The notes under the pieces: model-generated | Databases searched by the model: none | What the model was told of the DNA's origin: nothing | Seen by the model: the letters and a program-made list of their open reading frames with translations, nothing else | Shown: positions 33,666-41,779 of the stretch, piece after piece | Numbering within the stretch: position 1 is the stretch's first letter | Layout of the letters: every line of letters starts with the position of its first letter | Program-made: the position numbers and the translations under genes | NCBI GenBank assembly: GCA_035547695.1 | Contig: DASZUK010000018.1 | Span: 91,575 to 155,574, forward strand | DNA from: DASZUK01 sp035547695 | GTDB lineage: Bacteria; Actinomycetota; Acidimicrobiia; Acidimicrobiales; RAAP-2 | Direction of reading: 5' to 3' | DNA length: 64,000 nt

Positions 33666-34943
33666 ATGCGGCTCCGACGGCGTGAACGGGATGGTGCGGC
33701 AGAGAGCCCCGACGACCACTCCACTGATGCGGAGGTGCCCGGAGCCGACGGCCCGGCCGACGCCAAGGAACCGGTAGCTACGGTTCCCGAGGACGTGGGA
33801 GGGGAAGACGCGGGGGAGAACGAAGCGATCCCGCGGCGCGCTCCCCAGGGTCAGGACGAGCAGGCGGAATCCGGAGAGGCGGATGACCACGGGGACCCAG
33901 GCCCCTCGAGGGAGGACCCGGTGGACAGCCCGAGGGACGTCGCTGTGGTGGCGGATGACGGGGCGGAGGTCGAGGTGCCTGAACAGGTCGATGGGCCGGC
34001 GGAGCCGGGAGGGTCAGCAGCCACGGTGCCTGTGGCCCAGGCTGGGGTCCCCAACGACGAGGACGTCGAGGAAGAGGACGAGGGCGCCGGAGGGGTGGAG
34101 AAGGCGGAGGAGGGAACCACCGACCAGGATGGGTCGGGTGGGTTGGGGCCACGGAAGATCCGGGCACTCCCCCGGGTGCTGGCGGTCGCCAACCAGAAGG
34201 GCGGCGTGGGCAAGACCACGACCACGGTGAACCTGGGGGCGGCCCTGGCCGACCTGGGGTACCGGGTCCTGGTGGTCGACCTGGACCCCCAGGGGAACGC
34301 GACGACGGGCCTGGGGATCGATGCCCGGAACTTCGAGCAGTCGATGTACGACGTCATCATGCGGGATGCGCCGATCGAAGACTGCATCGAACCGACGAGC
34401 GTGAAGAACCTGTTCGTGGCCCCTGCCACGATCGACCTGGCCGGTGTGGAGATCGAACTGGTCCCGGCGTTCAGCCGGGAGCTGAAATTGAAGCGGGCCA
34501 TCGACGCGGTGGTGGACGACTTCGACTTCATCCTGATCGACTGCCCGCCGTCGCTCGGACTGATCACGGTGAACGGGCTGGCGGCGGCCGGCGAAGTGTT
34601 AGTGCCGATACAATGCGAATATTATGCGCTCGAGGGGCTCAGTCAGTTGCTCAGGAACGTGCATCTGGTGGCCTCGAACCTGAACAGCCAACTGGAGGTC
34701 AGCACCATCGTGCTCACGATGTACGACGCCCGGACCCGGCTGGCGGAGGACGTGGCCGGCGAGGTCCGGGCACACTTTGCCGACCGGGTGTGCCGGAGCG
34801 TGATCCCCCGGACGGTGCGGCTGTCGGAGGCGCCGTCCTTCGGGCAGCCGATCACGGTGTTCGACCCGACCTCGCGGGGTGCGGTGGCCTACCGCGAGCT
34901 GGCCAAGGAGGTGAGCAATGGCGCGCCGAAGCGGGTTGGGTAA
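33666..34943 (+). CDS. parA: Chromosome partitioning ATPase ParA
   Basis: A 425-residue protein. The Walker ATPase (about 170-425) has the deviant Walker A NQKGGVGKTTTTVNLGAAL, VVDLDPQGNATTGLG (A') and LIDCPPSLGLITVNGL (B). Before it lies a ~165-residue acidic, disordered extension rich in Glu, Asp, Gly and Pro, far longer than in most ParA/Soj proteins. ParA forms a DNA-bound gradient that pulls ParB-parS complexes apart. The ATG at 33666 is preceded by GTGGGGGTG; in-frame GTGs at 33657 and 33663 would add 3 or 1 residues. Its end overlaps parB by 26 bases. Confidence 0.95.
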   Translation: MRLRRRERDGAAESPDDHSTDAEVPGADGPADAKEPVATVPEDVGGEDAGENEAIPRRAPQGQDEQAESGEADDHGDPGPSREDPVDSPRDVAVVADDGAEVEVPEQVDGPAEPGGSAATVPVAQAGVPNDEDVEEEDEGAGGVEKAEEGTTDQDGSGGLGPRKIRALPRVLAVANQKGGVGKTTTTVNLGAALADLGYRVLVVDLDPQGNATTGLGIDARNFEQSMYDVIMRDAPIEDCIEPTSVKNLFVAPATIDLAGVEIELVPAFSRELKLKRAIDAVVDDFDFILIDCPPSLGLITVNGLAAAGEVLVPIQCEYYALEGLSQLLRNVHLVASNLNSQLEVSTIVLTMYDARTRLAEDVAGEVRAHFADRVCRSVIPRTVRLSEAPSFGQPITVFDPTSRGAVAYRELAKEVSNGAPKRVG

Positions 34944-35886
34944 GGGCCTGGGGGCGCTCATCCCGACCGAAGTGGTCGGGGACCGGACATCGGCGCTGCG
35001 GGAGGTGCCGATCTCGAGCGTCCGGCCCAACGCGTTGCAGCCCCGGACGCACTTCGACGAGGAGGCGATGGCGTCGTTGGCCGCGTCCATCCAGGAGCTC
35101 GGGGTGCTCCAGCCGGTGCTGGTCCGGGCGGTGGAGGGAGAGGCGAGCTACGAGTTGATCGCCGGCGAGCGTCGCTGGCGGGCAGCCCGCCGGGCGGGCC
35201 TGCAGACGATCCCGGTGCTGGTCAAGTCGGACACGGCCGACGTCCACAGCCTGGAGCAGGCCCTGGTCGAGAACCTGCACCGGGAGGACCTGAACCCCCT
35301 GGAGGAGGCAGCGGCCTACCAGCAGCTCATCGACGAGTTCGGGTTCACCCACGAGCAGGTGGCCACCAGGGTGGGGAAGAGCCGGGCCGCGGTGACCAAC
35401 ACGCTCCGCCTGCTGCAGCTCCCGAGCGGGGTGCAGCGGTCGCTGGCCGAGGGGACCATCTCGGCGGGGCACGCCCGGGCGTTACTGGGAACGCCGGACC
35501 GGGCGCTGCAGGAAGCGCTGGTCCACCGGATCGTTGCCGAGGGGCTGACCGTCAGGGCGGTCGAGGAGGCGGTGCGAGGATCGCAGGAGGTCGAGGTTGG
35601 TGGAGGGAGCGCCGACGCCGAACCCAGCCAGCCCTCAGGTACTACTTTGGGTACGACCAACCGGCCGGTGCCGGTGAGGCGGCTGCCGGAGCCGGGAGTG
35701 CTGGAGCTGGAGGAGCTGCTGTCGACCCACCTCAACACCAGGGTGAAAGTCGAGCTCCGGAACCGCCGCGGACGGCTGGTCGTGGACTTCGCCACCCTGG
35801 AGGATCTCGAGCGGATCTATCGAGCCATGGTGGAGGGTGAGCAGCAGGGTGGCTCTGACCAGGGAGTTGCTACCGGAGAGGGGTGA
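34918..35886 (+). CDS. parB: Chromosome partitioning protein ParB
   Basis: A 322-residue CTPase clamp that loads on parS and spreads. It starts MARRSGLGKGLGALIPTE (ParA-contact tail), then the ParB/Srx domain (ISSVRPNALQPRTHFDEEAM, ELIAGERRWRAARRAG, ENLHREDLNPLEEAAAY), the HTH (THEQVATRVGKSRAAVTNTL) and a C-terminal dimerisation segment (LEELLSTHLNTRVKVEL, DLERIYRAMV). The linker (about 225-265) is Gly/Ser/Thr-rich. The start inside the end of parA indicates tight coupling. The parS-like half-sites just upstream of parA are its probable local targets. Confidence 0.97.
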   Translation: MARRSGLGKGLGALIPTEVVGDRTSALREVPISSVRPNALQPRTHFDEEAMASLAASIQELGVLQPVLVRAVEGEASYELIAGERRWRAARRAGLQTIPVLVKSDTADVHSLEQALVENLHREDLNPLEEAAAYQQLIDEFGFTHEQVATRVGKSRAAVTNTLRLLQLPSGVQRSLAEGTISAGHARALLGTPDRALQEALVHRIVAEGLTVRAVEEAVRGSQEVEVGGGSADAEPSQPSGTTLGTTNRPVPVRRLPEPGVLELEELLSTHLNTRVKVELRNRRGRLVVDFATLEDLERIYRAMVEGEQQGGSDQGVATGEG

Positions 35887-36133
35887 CGCCGGACAACCGG
35901 TGGACCGGCGGGGTCGAGCGGCGGTGGAGGCTGCGCACCCGAACCGTCAAGGGCGTCTTCAGGCTCGTCCACAACCTGTGCATGACATTGTGGATTGTTG
36001 ATTTCTCCTTGAAGTCAAGGGATTGGACACGGGGTCGTCACCGGGAAACCCTGAAGTTCGCGACCTGTTCACCCGTCCGGCGGGCCAGGTCACCCGTCCG
36101 GCGGACCGGGGTCCCAGGTCAGTCCCAGGCGGG
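35887..36133. other. Intergenic region with DnaA-box-like sites and short direct repeats
   Basis: Between parB and the cwlM-like gene. TCGTCCACA (35965-35973, 8/9) and TGTGGATTG (35989-35997, 7/9 on the other strand) flank a comparatively AT-rich stretch ending near 36018. CACCCGTCCGGCGG then occurs twice (near 36070 and 36091). No gene is evident. It may be a secondary DnaA-binding locus near the origin. Confidence 0.4.
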
Positions 36134-36147
36134 TCAGTCCCAGGCGG
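36118..36147. repeat. 15-bp tandem duplication spanning the cwlM-like stop codon
   Basis: GTCAGTCCCAGGCGG occurs twice in a row (36118-36132, 36133-36147). On the gene strand each unit contains the TGA stop after Trp-Asp. The period is a multiple of three, so the downstream copy puts a second in-frame TGA five codons on. Confidence 0.9.
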
Positions 36148-37186
36148 AGCCGGCCCAGGCCACCAGGGCCGCGGCGATGGCGTCGGCAAGGGCGGGACCG
36201 CGCTCGACGACCAGCTCGGCCGGCCCGACCTCGACGATGACCGCCGGCATCCGGGTCTCGCGGAGCAGGGGGACCGACATGCCGTGGACGGCGCGGTCGG
36301 GGACGCCGAAGGCGCTCAGCACCTCGCGCTGGACCAGCTCGGCCAGTCGCCGGCCGCCGGGGGACTCGTACCGGTAGCCGGCGTAGAAGGCGGTGGTGCA
36401 GCCGGGCCGTTCCGGGTCGAGCCGCAGGGCGAGGTAGACGTCGACCCCGGCCGCGTTGGCCTGCTGGGCCTGGGTGGAGTCGTCGGGATGGTGCAGGGAC
36501 GTGACGCGGGCCCCGGCCGGCACCAGGCGGCGGCGGAGCGCGGCCACGGTGGTGGCCAGGCCGCCGGCCTCGCCGACGGCGACGTGGCGGCCGGCCAGGG
36601 TCGGTGGGGCCTGCCGGAGCAGCTCGCGATCCAAGACGGTGGCCACCAGGGAGCCGTCCTGGTGGCGGGCTTGGAGCCGCAGCAGCTCCCGGAGGGTGGT
36701 GGCCCCGAGGATGCCGTCCACCGGCAGGCCGGCGTTGCGCTGGAATTCGCTCAGGGCCGCGGAGGTGGCGTCGCCGAAGATGCCGTCGACCCGGCCGGTG
36801 TGGAAGCCGAGGGCGCTCAGTCGCTGCTGGAGCTCGGCGACGTCGTCGCCGCGGAGCATGGGGGTCCGCCGGTAGAGGAACCGGTCACCGAGCCGGAACC
36901 CGGCCTCGACCAGGGTGCCCCAGGTCTGGGGCCCGCAGATGCCGTCGGCCCGGAGGCCGCGCCGGTGCTGGAACGCCTCGACGGCCGCCCGGGTGCCGTG
37001 CCCGAAGTGGTCCTCGGGATCGCCTGCGCTGTGGAACCCCAGCGCGGAGAGCCGCCGGCGGATGTCGCCGACGGCCTCTCCGGCGTCCCCCTGCCGGAGG
37101 GGGAGTGCGTCGCGGGCGCCCGGCCCGGAGGGGGGCGTCCCGGTAGCGGCGGCCGGGCCGCCGTCGGTGGGAAGGCCTACAGGTAT
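36134..37186 (-). CDS. cwlM: CwlM-like peptidoglycan-binding pseudo-amidase
   Basis: About 350 residues, with two PG_binding_1 domains (LRQGDAGEAVGDIRRRLSAL to GPQTWGTLVEAG; LRGDDVAELQQRLSALGF to LGATTLRELL) and an amidase_3 fold (from AGRHVAVGEAGG to VEVGPAEL). In active amidases the first zinc His is in DPGHGG; here that segment reads VAVGEAGG, so catalysis is probably lost. Mycobacterial CwlM is likewise regulatory: phosphorylated by PknB, it activates MurA. The gene overlaps the 3' end of trxA, as in Mycobacterium. No ATG, GTG or TTG lies in frame between trxA and the first domain; ATA at 37186, 8 bases after AGGAG, is the best start. An in-frame ATG at 37411 would need a 78-codon overlap with trxA. 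Confidence 0.8.
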   Translation of the reverse strand: MPVGLPTDGGPAAATGTPPSGPGARDALPLRQGDAGEAVGDIRRRLSALGFHSAGDPEDHFGHGTRAAVEAFQHRRGLRADGICGPQTWGTLVEAGFRLGDRFLYRRTPMLRGDDVAELQQRLSALGFHTGRVDGIFGDATSAALSEFQRNAGLPVDGILGATTLRELLRLQARHQDGSLVATVLDRELLRQAPPTLAGRHVAVGEAGGLATTVAALRRRLVPAGARVTSLHHPDDSTQAQQANAAGVDVYLALRLDPERPGCTTAFYAGYRYESPGGRRLAELVQREVLSAFGVPDRAVHGMSVPLLRETRMPAVIVEVGPAELVVERGPALADAIAAALVAWAGSAWD

Positions 37187-37503
37187 GCCGCCAGCTCCTG
37201 GACCAGTTGGCCCTTCGGCTTGGCCCCGACAAGGCGGACCTTCGGCTCGCCGTCCTTGAACAGGATCAGGGTGGGGATGCTCATCACGTCGTACCGCCTG
37301 GTCACGTCCAGGTTGTCGTCGATGTTGACCTTGCCGATCTGCAGCTTCCCCGCCTGCTCCTCCGCGATCTCCTCCAGGACCGGGGCGATCATCTTGCACG
37401 GCCCGCACCATTCGGCCCAGAAGTCCACCAGGACCGGTACGTCCGAGGCCTTGACATGCTCGTCAAACGTACCGTCGTCCAGCGTCACGATCTTCTCGCT
37501 CAT
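37177..37503 (-). CDS. trxA: Thioredoxin
   Basis: The 108-residue canonical thioredoxin. Active site WAEWCGPCKMIAP (Cys pair at about 32 and 35), conserved cis-Pro in MSIPTLILFKDGE, and a final helix. It reduces disulfides in cytosolic proteins such as ribonucleotide reductase and is recharged by the TrxB encoded next to it. The ATG at 37503 follows GAGGAGACGCAG. An upstream in-frame extension was rejected because the family starts at MSEKIVTLDDGTF. Its end overlaps the cwlM-like gene. Confidence 0.98.
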   Translation of the reverse strand: MSEKIVTLDDGTFDEHVKASDVPVLVDFWAEWCGPCKMIAPVLEEIAEEQAGKLQIGKVNIDDNLDVTRRYDVMSIPTLILFKDGEPKVRLVGAKPKGQLVQELAAYL

Positions 37504-37642
37504 CTGCGTCTCCTCGCTCGGCCCGGCAACCCCGCCGGGCCTGTCGTCCAACACCGCGTCCTCCAACACCGCCGGCCACCGGGCTGTTCCCGCCGCCCCG
37601 CCATCCCGCCGCCGGCGGCCGACCAGCCACCGGCCGACCAGC

Positions 37643-38602
37643 TTACGAGCCCCGGGCCTCCAGCCACCGTTCGGCGTCGATGGCGGCCATGCAGCCGGAC
37701 CCCGCCGCGGTGATGGCCTGGCGGTAGACGTGGTCCTGGACGTCGCCGCAGGCGAACACCCCGTCCACGCTGGTCCGGGCGCCGCCGAAGGTGCGGACGT
37801 AGCCGTTGTCCTCCAGCTCCAACTGGCCGGCCAGGACGGCGGTGTTGGGCTCGTGCCCGATGGCCACGAAGAGGCCGGTGACCGGCAGCTCGGACTCGGC
37901 GCCGGTGACGGTGTCGACCAGGCGGACGCCGGTGACCTTCCCGTCCCCCATCACCTCGGTCACCTGGGCGTTCCACCGGAACTCGATGGTCGGGTTGGCC
38001 ATGGCCCGTTCCTGCATGATCCGGGAGGCCCTGAGCTGGTCGCGGCGGTGGACCACCGTCACCTTGGAGGCGAACCGGGTGAGGAACATGGCCTCTTCCA
38101 GCGCGGAGTCGCCACCGCCGACGACGGCGATGTGCTGGGAACGGAAGAAGAAGCCGTCGCAGGTGGCGCAGGTGGACACGCCGTAGCCGAGCAGCCGGTC
38201 CTCGCCGGGGACGCCCAGCATCAGGGCCTGGGCGCCGGTGGCGACGATGAGGGCCTCGGCCTCGTAGGTGGGGTCGGCGGCGGCGGGGTCACCGGTCCAG
38301 ACCCGGAACGGCCAACGGCCCAGGTCCAGGCGGGTCACCTTGGCGGTGACCAGGTCGGCGCCGAACCGGGCAGCCTGGGCCCGCATGGCCGTCATCAGCT
38401 CCGGCCCCATGATGCCGTCGGGGAAGCCCGGGAAGTTCTCCACCTCGGTGGTCAGCATCAACTGGCCACCGGGCTGGTCGCTGGTCGAGGACGGTTCGCC
38501 CTCCACCACCACCGGGGCGAGCTGGGCCCGGGCGGTGTAGACGGCGGCGGTCAGGCCGGCGGGGCCGGAGCCGGCGATGACGATCTTGCGGTGCTCGGGC
38601 AT
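37643..38602 (-). CDS. trxB: Thioredoxin reductase
   Basis: A 319-residue FAD/NADPH enzyme that transfers electrons from NADPH to thioredoxin. FAD site: IAGSGPAGLTAAVYTARA; redox pair CATC (VSTCATCDGFFF); NADPH site: VVGGGDSALEEAMFL, VVHRRDQLRAS; C-terminal FAD motif VDGVFACGDVQD. Full length, bacterial low-molecular-weight type. ATG at 38602, 9 bases after the upstream small membrane gene, so likely one transcript with it and trxA. Confidence 0.98.
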   Translation of the reverse strand: MPEHRKIVIAGSGPAGLTAAVYTARAQLAPVVVEGEPSSTSDQPGGQLMLTTEVENFPGFPDGIMGPELMTAMRAQAARFGADLVTAKVTRLDLGRWPFRVWTGDPAAADPTYEAEALIVATGAQALMLGVPGEDRLLGYGVSTCATCDGFFFRSQHIAVVGGGDSALEEAMFLTRFASKVTVVHRRDQLRASRIMQERAMANPTIEFRWNAQVTEVMGDGKVTGVRLVDTVTGAESELPVTGLFVAIGHEPNTAVLAGQLELEDNGYVRTFGGARTSVDGVFACGDVQDHVYRQAITAAGSGCMAAIDAERWLEARGS

Positions 38603-38611
38603 GGCGACCGG

Positions 38612-38998
38612 TCAGTCCCGGCTGGTCCCGGCGGCCCGGGGGGCCCGCTTGGTCCAGGCCAGCAGGCCGCCGAGGCAGAACACCCCGCCGATGACCGCGT
38701 AGGAGATCCAGACCCGGCCGTTGAAGGCGTAGACGTCCAGCAGCCGGACCAGCCCCACCGACAGGAGGACCAGGACGACCAGGGCCAGCACGGCGGCCAG
38801 GAGGCCGAAGACCACGGCCCGGGCGGCCAGCAGGACGGGGCGCAGCGCCTTGTCGTGGATGGTGTCGACCACCAGGTCGACCGCGCCGACCGCCTTCTCG
38901 GGCCAGTCGGCGGCCGCCCCGGCCATTCCGCTGGACGGACTGGCCCCGGCGGACGGACTGGGCCCGCCGGACGGACCGCCGGGAGGTGCATCGGTCAT
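38612..38998 (-). CDS. Small two-helix membrane protein of unknown function
   Basis: A 128-residue protein not assigned to a named family. A Pro/Gly/Ser-rich N-terminus (1-~45) precedes two hydrophobic helices (VVFGLLAAVLALVVLVLLSV, about 62-81, and WISYAVIGGVFCLGGLLAW, about 96-114) and a short basic tail. The segment WPEKAVGAVDLVVDTIHDKA recurs, in my memory, in actinobacterial proteins next to trxB, but I cannot support a role. Promoter-like TAATCT lies 7 bases before the ATG. Confidence 0.7.
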   Translation of the reverse strand: MTDAPPGGPSGGPSPSAGASPSSGMAGAAADWPEKAVGAVDLVVDTIHDKALRPVLLAARAVVFGLLAAVLALVVLVLLSVGLVRLLDVYAFNGRVWISYAVIGGVFCLGGLLAWTKRAPRAAGTSRD

Positions 38999-39005
38999 GG
39001 CCAGG

Positions 39006-39011
39006 AGATTA
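39006..39011 (-). promoter_or_regulatory. Leaderless -10 element for the gene at 38998
   Basis: TAATCT on the minus strand ends 7 bases before the ATG at 38998. The bases between (CCTGGCC) lack a ribosome site. Confidence 0.45.
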
Positions 39012-39043
39012 GCGGGCTGCCCGTGCCCGGGGGCCCGGGCGGG

Positions 39044-39892
39044 TCAACGGCCGGCCGGGAGCTGGTAGGAGAGGCCGATGGTGCCGGGGCCGGCGTGGGT
39101 GCCGACGACCGGGCCCAGGTCGACCACGATCAGCTCGTGGGCCACCTCCAGGCCGTCCAGGCGGGAGACCACCGCGTCGATGTCGTCGGCGGCGCCGTTG
39201 CTGATGGCCACCCGCTCGAGGGGCGCCTCGGCCAGGGCCTTGCCGACGAGGTAGTCCAGGGCGCGGGCCCGGGTGCGCTGCTTGGACTCCTGCTCCACCC
39301 GGCCCCCCTGGACCTGGATGACCGGCTTGATGGAGAGGAGGGAGCCGACCAGGGCGGCCGCCCCGCCGATGCGGCCGCCCCGCTGGAGGTGGTCCAGGGT
39401 GCCGACCACCCCGTAGACCCGGGTCCGGGCGATGAGCCCCGTGACCAGGTCCACCAGCTCGTCCAGGGAGGCCCCGGCGGCTGCGGCCTCGGCGGCGGCC
39501 AGGCACAGCAGCCCCTGCCCCATGGTCAGGAACCGGGTGTCGACGACCCGGACGTCCACCTGGCCGGCCAGGCCCTCGGCGCCGGCGACGGCGGACTGGT
39601 AGGTGGCGGAGACCCCGGAGGAGATGGTCAGGCAGAGCACCCCGTCCGCCCCGCAGGCGGCCGCCCCGGCGAACGCCTCCTGGAAGGCGCCGGGTGACGG
39701 CGCCGCCGTCTCGGGCAGGGTGGGGGAGGCCTTGCAGCGGCGCCAGAACTCGGCGGGGGACAGGTCCCGGCGGTCCAACAGCTCCTCGTCCCCGAAACGG
39801 ATCGTGAGGGGGACCACGACGATCCCGTTGGCCGCCGCCAGCTCTTCGGTCAGGTCGCAGGCACTGTCGGTGACCACTCGGATACCGGGCAT
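39044..39892 (-). CDS. DegV family fatty-acid-binding protein
   Basis: A 282-residue protein. The DegV pattern is clear: IRVVTDSACDLTEELAAANG, VVPLTIRFGDEELLDRRDLS, a TSQPSP-like segment (PETAAPSPGAFQEAF), TISSGVSATYQSA, VVDTRFLTMGQGL and GGRIGGAAALVGSLLSIKPV. DegV/FakB proteins bind a fatty acid and present it to the kinase FakA (Dak domain) for phosphorylation; no fakA is in the window. The ATG at 39892 is preceded by GAGGAGCG. Its role in this organism is inferred from family only. Confidence 0.93.
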   Translation of the reverse strand: MPGIRVVTDSACDLTEELAAANGIVVVPLTIRFGDEELLDRRDLSPAEFWRRCKASPTLPETAAPSPGAFQEAFAGAAACGADGVLCLTISSGVSATYQSAVAGAEGLAGQVDVRVVDTRFLTMGQGLLCLAAAEAAAAGASLDELVDLVTGLIARTRVYGVVGTLDHLQRGGRIGGAAALVGSLLSIKPVIQVQGGRVEQESKQRTRARALDYLVGKALAEAPLERVAISNGAADDIDAVVSRLDGLEVAHELIVVDLGPVVGTHAGPGTIGLSYQLPAGR

Positions 39893-39928
39893 CGGCGCTC
39901 CTCGTCTTCTGGAAAGGTCCGGCAGAAC

Positions 39929-41779
39929 CTATCCTGCCGGACCGCCGCCGGCTGGCCCCGGCCCACCGGGTGGGGGCGGCCGGCGGGGGCGGACATGGCC
40001 CGGCGACGGGGGGCGGGTGGCCGGCAGCGGCGGTCCGGCGGCCGGCGGGCGGAGGGGGCGGACATGGCCCCGGGGGGACGGTCGGTGCCCCGGCGGCTGT
40101 GGGCCCGGCACCGGCGGGACGCCCCGGGAGGAGGCCAGCGGGGTGCGGGGCCCCGGGTCGCCGCCGGACGGCCGACGCCTGCCCCGCCGGCGGCCGCCGA
40201 GGACGGAGATGACGGCCCAGTAGACGAGGCCGCCGGCGACGACGGAGGCGACCACCCGCAGGAGCAGGCCGAGGCCGTGGTCGGCGCCGGACAGGTTGGC
40301 GACGACGAGGACCACGACGCCCATGACCACGGTGGCCAGGACCACCCGGCGGAGGGGGCCCCAGGTGCGGGCCCCCCCGAGGTCGCCCAGCCACCGCCGG
40401 AGCAGCAGGACCCCGGCCACCGCGCCGATGGTGTAGGCGACGGACAGCGACAGGGCGAGCCCCCGGACGCCGAGGGGGTGCACCAGGAGGACGGCCAGGA
40501 CGACGTTGACGACGTTCTCGACCAGGTACAGCCAGAAGGCGACGCGGGTGCGCTGCATGGCCTGGAGGGTGCGGACGACGTACAGGAAGGTGCAGAACCC
40601 GGGGAGGCCGAGGGCGAACATGGCGAGGGCGGCGCCGGTGTTCTCGGTGGCGGCCACCGAGGTGGCGCCGTGGCCCAGCAGGAGGGCGACGGCGGGCTTG
40701 GCCAGCAGGAACATCCCCATGGCCGCCGGTAGGATGATGGCCAGGACGGCGCGGAGCCCGCCGGCCAGGCGGCGCCGGAAGGCCACCATGTCGCGCAGGG
40801 TCCACTGCTCGGCCAGGTCCGGGGTGACGGCGCTCATGACGGACACCGCGACGACGGCGTAGGGCATCTGCATGAAGGTGTAGGCGTAGGTGTAGGCGGA
40901 GACCGGGTCGCTGCCCGGTGCCCCGACGGCCAGGGCGAGCAGCACGAACAGGGCGACCTGGTTGGCCAGGACGAAGCCGAAGGTCCAGCTACCCAGCCGG
41001 ACGATGGTCCGGACGGCCTCGTGCCGCGGGTCCCAGCGCCACCGCAGGCGGGACAGCCGGGCGGCCCGCAGGCTGGGGAGGAGCAGGACGGCCTGGACGG
41101 CCACCCCCAGGGTGGTCCCCAGCCCGAGCAGCACCAACTGGCCGGGGTGGGCCTGGACCCCGCTGAGGGACGGGAAGTTCGGGACGAGGTGGTGGAACCA
41201 CAGCAGGACGGCGATGCAGACGAGGTTGTTGGCGATGGGCACCCACATGGGGGCGATGAACCGGCGGCGGGTGTTCAGCAGGGCGGTGGCCAGGGCGATG
41301 ACGCCGTAGAGGGCGACCTGGGGGACGAACCACCGGAGCAGGCTGGTGGCCACCGCCTTCTCCTGGGCCAGCCCGGCGGCCTGGCCGGTGGAGTGGGTGC
41401 TGGCCAGCGCGGTGAAGGCGTCGATGACCTGGGGGGCCAGCAGCCAGAACGCCAGGGTCATGGCCACCAGGACCACTGCCGACAGGGTGATGACCGCCGA
41501 GATGGCCCGCCAGGCGTCCCGCTCGGTCCGGGTGGCCAGCCGGTCGACGAAGACCGGGATGAAGGTGGCCGACAGGACACCGCCGAGGACGATGTCGTAC
41601 AGCATGTTGGGGGTGGTGTTGGCCAGGTTGTAGCTTGTGGCCAGGTGGTGGGCGCCCAGGGCGACGGCCAGGGCCAGCACCCGGAGCACGCCGGTCAGCC
41701 GGGACATGGCGGTGCCGGCGGCCATCCACATCGTGGCCCGGCGAAGGTTGCTCTCCCTGGTCGCGGTCGCGGTCGTCAC
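39929..41779 (-). CDS. murJ: Lipid II flippase MurJ (MviN family)
   Basis: A 616-residue membrane protein with about 14 helices. It begins with a short tail, then LRRATMWMAAGTAMSRLTGV and LGAHHLATSYNLANTTPNML, both diagnostic of MurJ. It flips lipid II to the outer face for wall synthesis. Mycobacterial MviN carries a C-terminal pseudokinase that PknB phosphorylates for FhaA binding; here the cytosolic tail (about the last 90 residues) is instead a basic, Pro-rich repeat region. The GTG at 41779 overlaps the DUF6049 stop (GTGA), so the two are co-translated. Confidence 0.94.
   Translation of the reverse strand: MTTATATRESNLRRATMWMAAGTAMSRLTGVLRVLALAVALGAHHLATSYNLANTTPNMLYDIVLGGVLSATFIPVFVDRLATRTERDAWRAISAVITLSAVVLVAMTLAFWLLAPQVIDAFTALASTHSTGQAAGLAQEKAVATSLLRWFVPQVALYGVIALATALLNTRRRFIAPMWVPIANNLVCIAVLLWFHHLVPNFPSLSGVQAHPGQLVLLGLGTTLGVAVQAVLLLPSLRAARLSRLRWRWDPRHEAVRTIVRLGSWTFGFVLANQVALFVLLALAVGAPGSDPVSAYTYAYTFMQMPYAVVAVSVMSAVTPDLAEQWTLRDMVAFRRRLAGGLRAVLAIILPAAMGMFLLAKPAVALLLGHGATSVAATENTGAALAMFALGLPGFCTFLYVVRTLQAMQRTRVAFWLYLVENVVNVVLAVLLVHPLGVRGLALSLSVAYTIGAVAGVLLLRRWLGDLGGARTWGPLRRVVLATVVMGVVVLVVANLSGADHGLGLLLRVVASVVAGGLVYWAVISVLGGRRRGRRRPSGGDPGPRTPLASSRGVPPVPGPQPPGHRPSPRGHVRPLRPPAAGPPLPATRPPSPGHVRPRRPPPPGGPGPAGGGPAG

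Noticed and set aside
37170..37260. Programmed -1 frameshift fusing TrxA and the CwlM-like protein
   Set aside because: The frames are offset by one base, but no slippery heptamer such as A AAA AAG and no following structure are visible.
37503..37569. Extended thioredoxin start upstream of 37503
   Set aside because: The added residues are not thioredoxin-like, while GAGGAGACG precedes the ATG at 37503.
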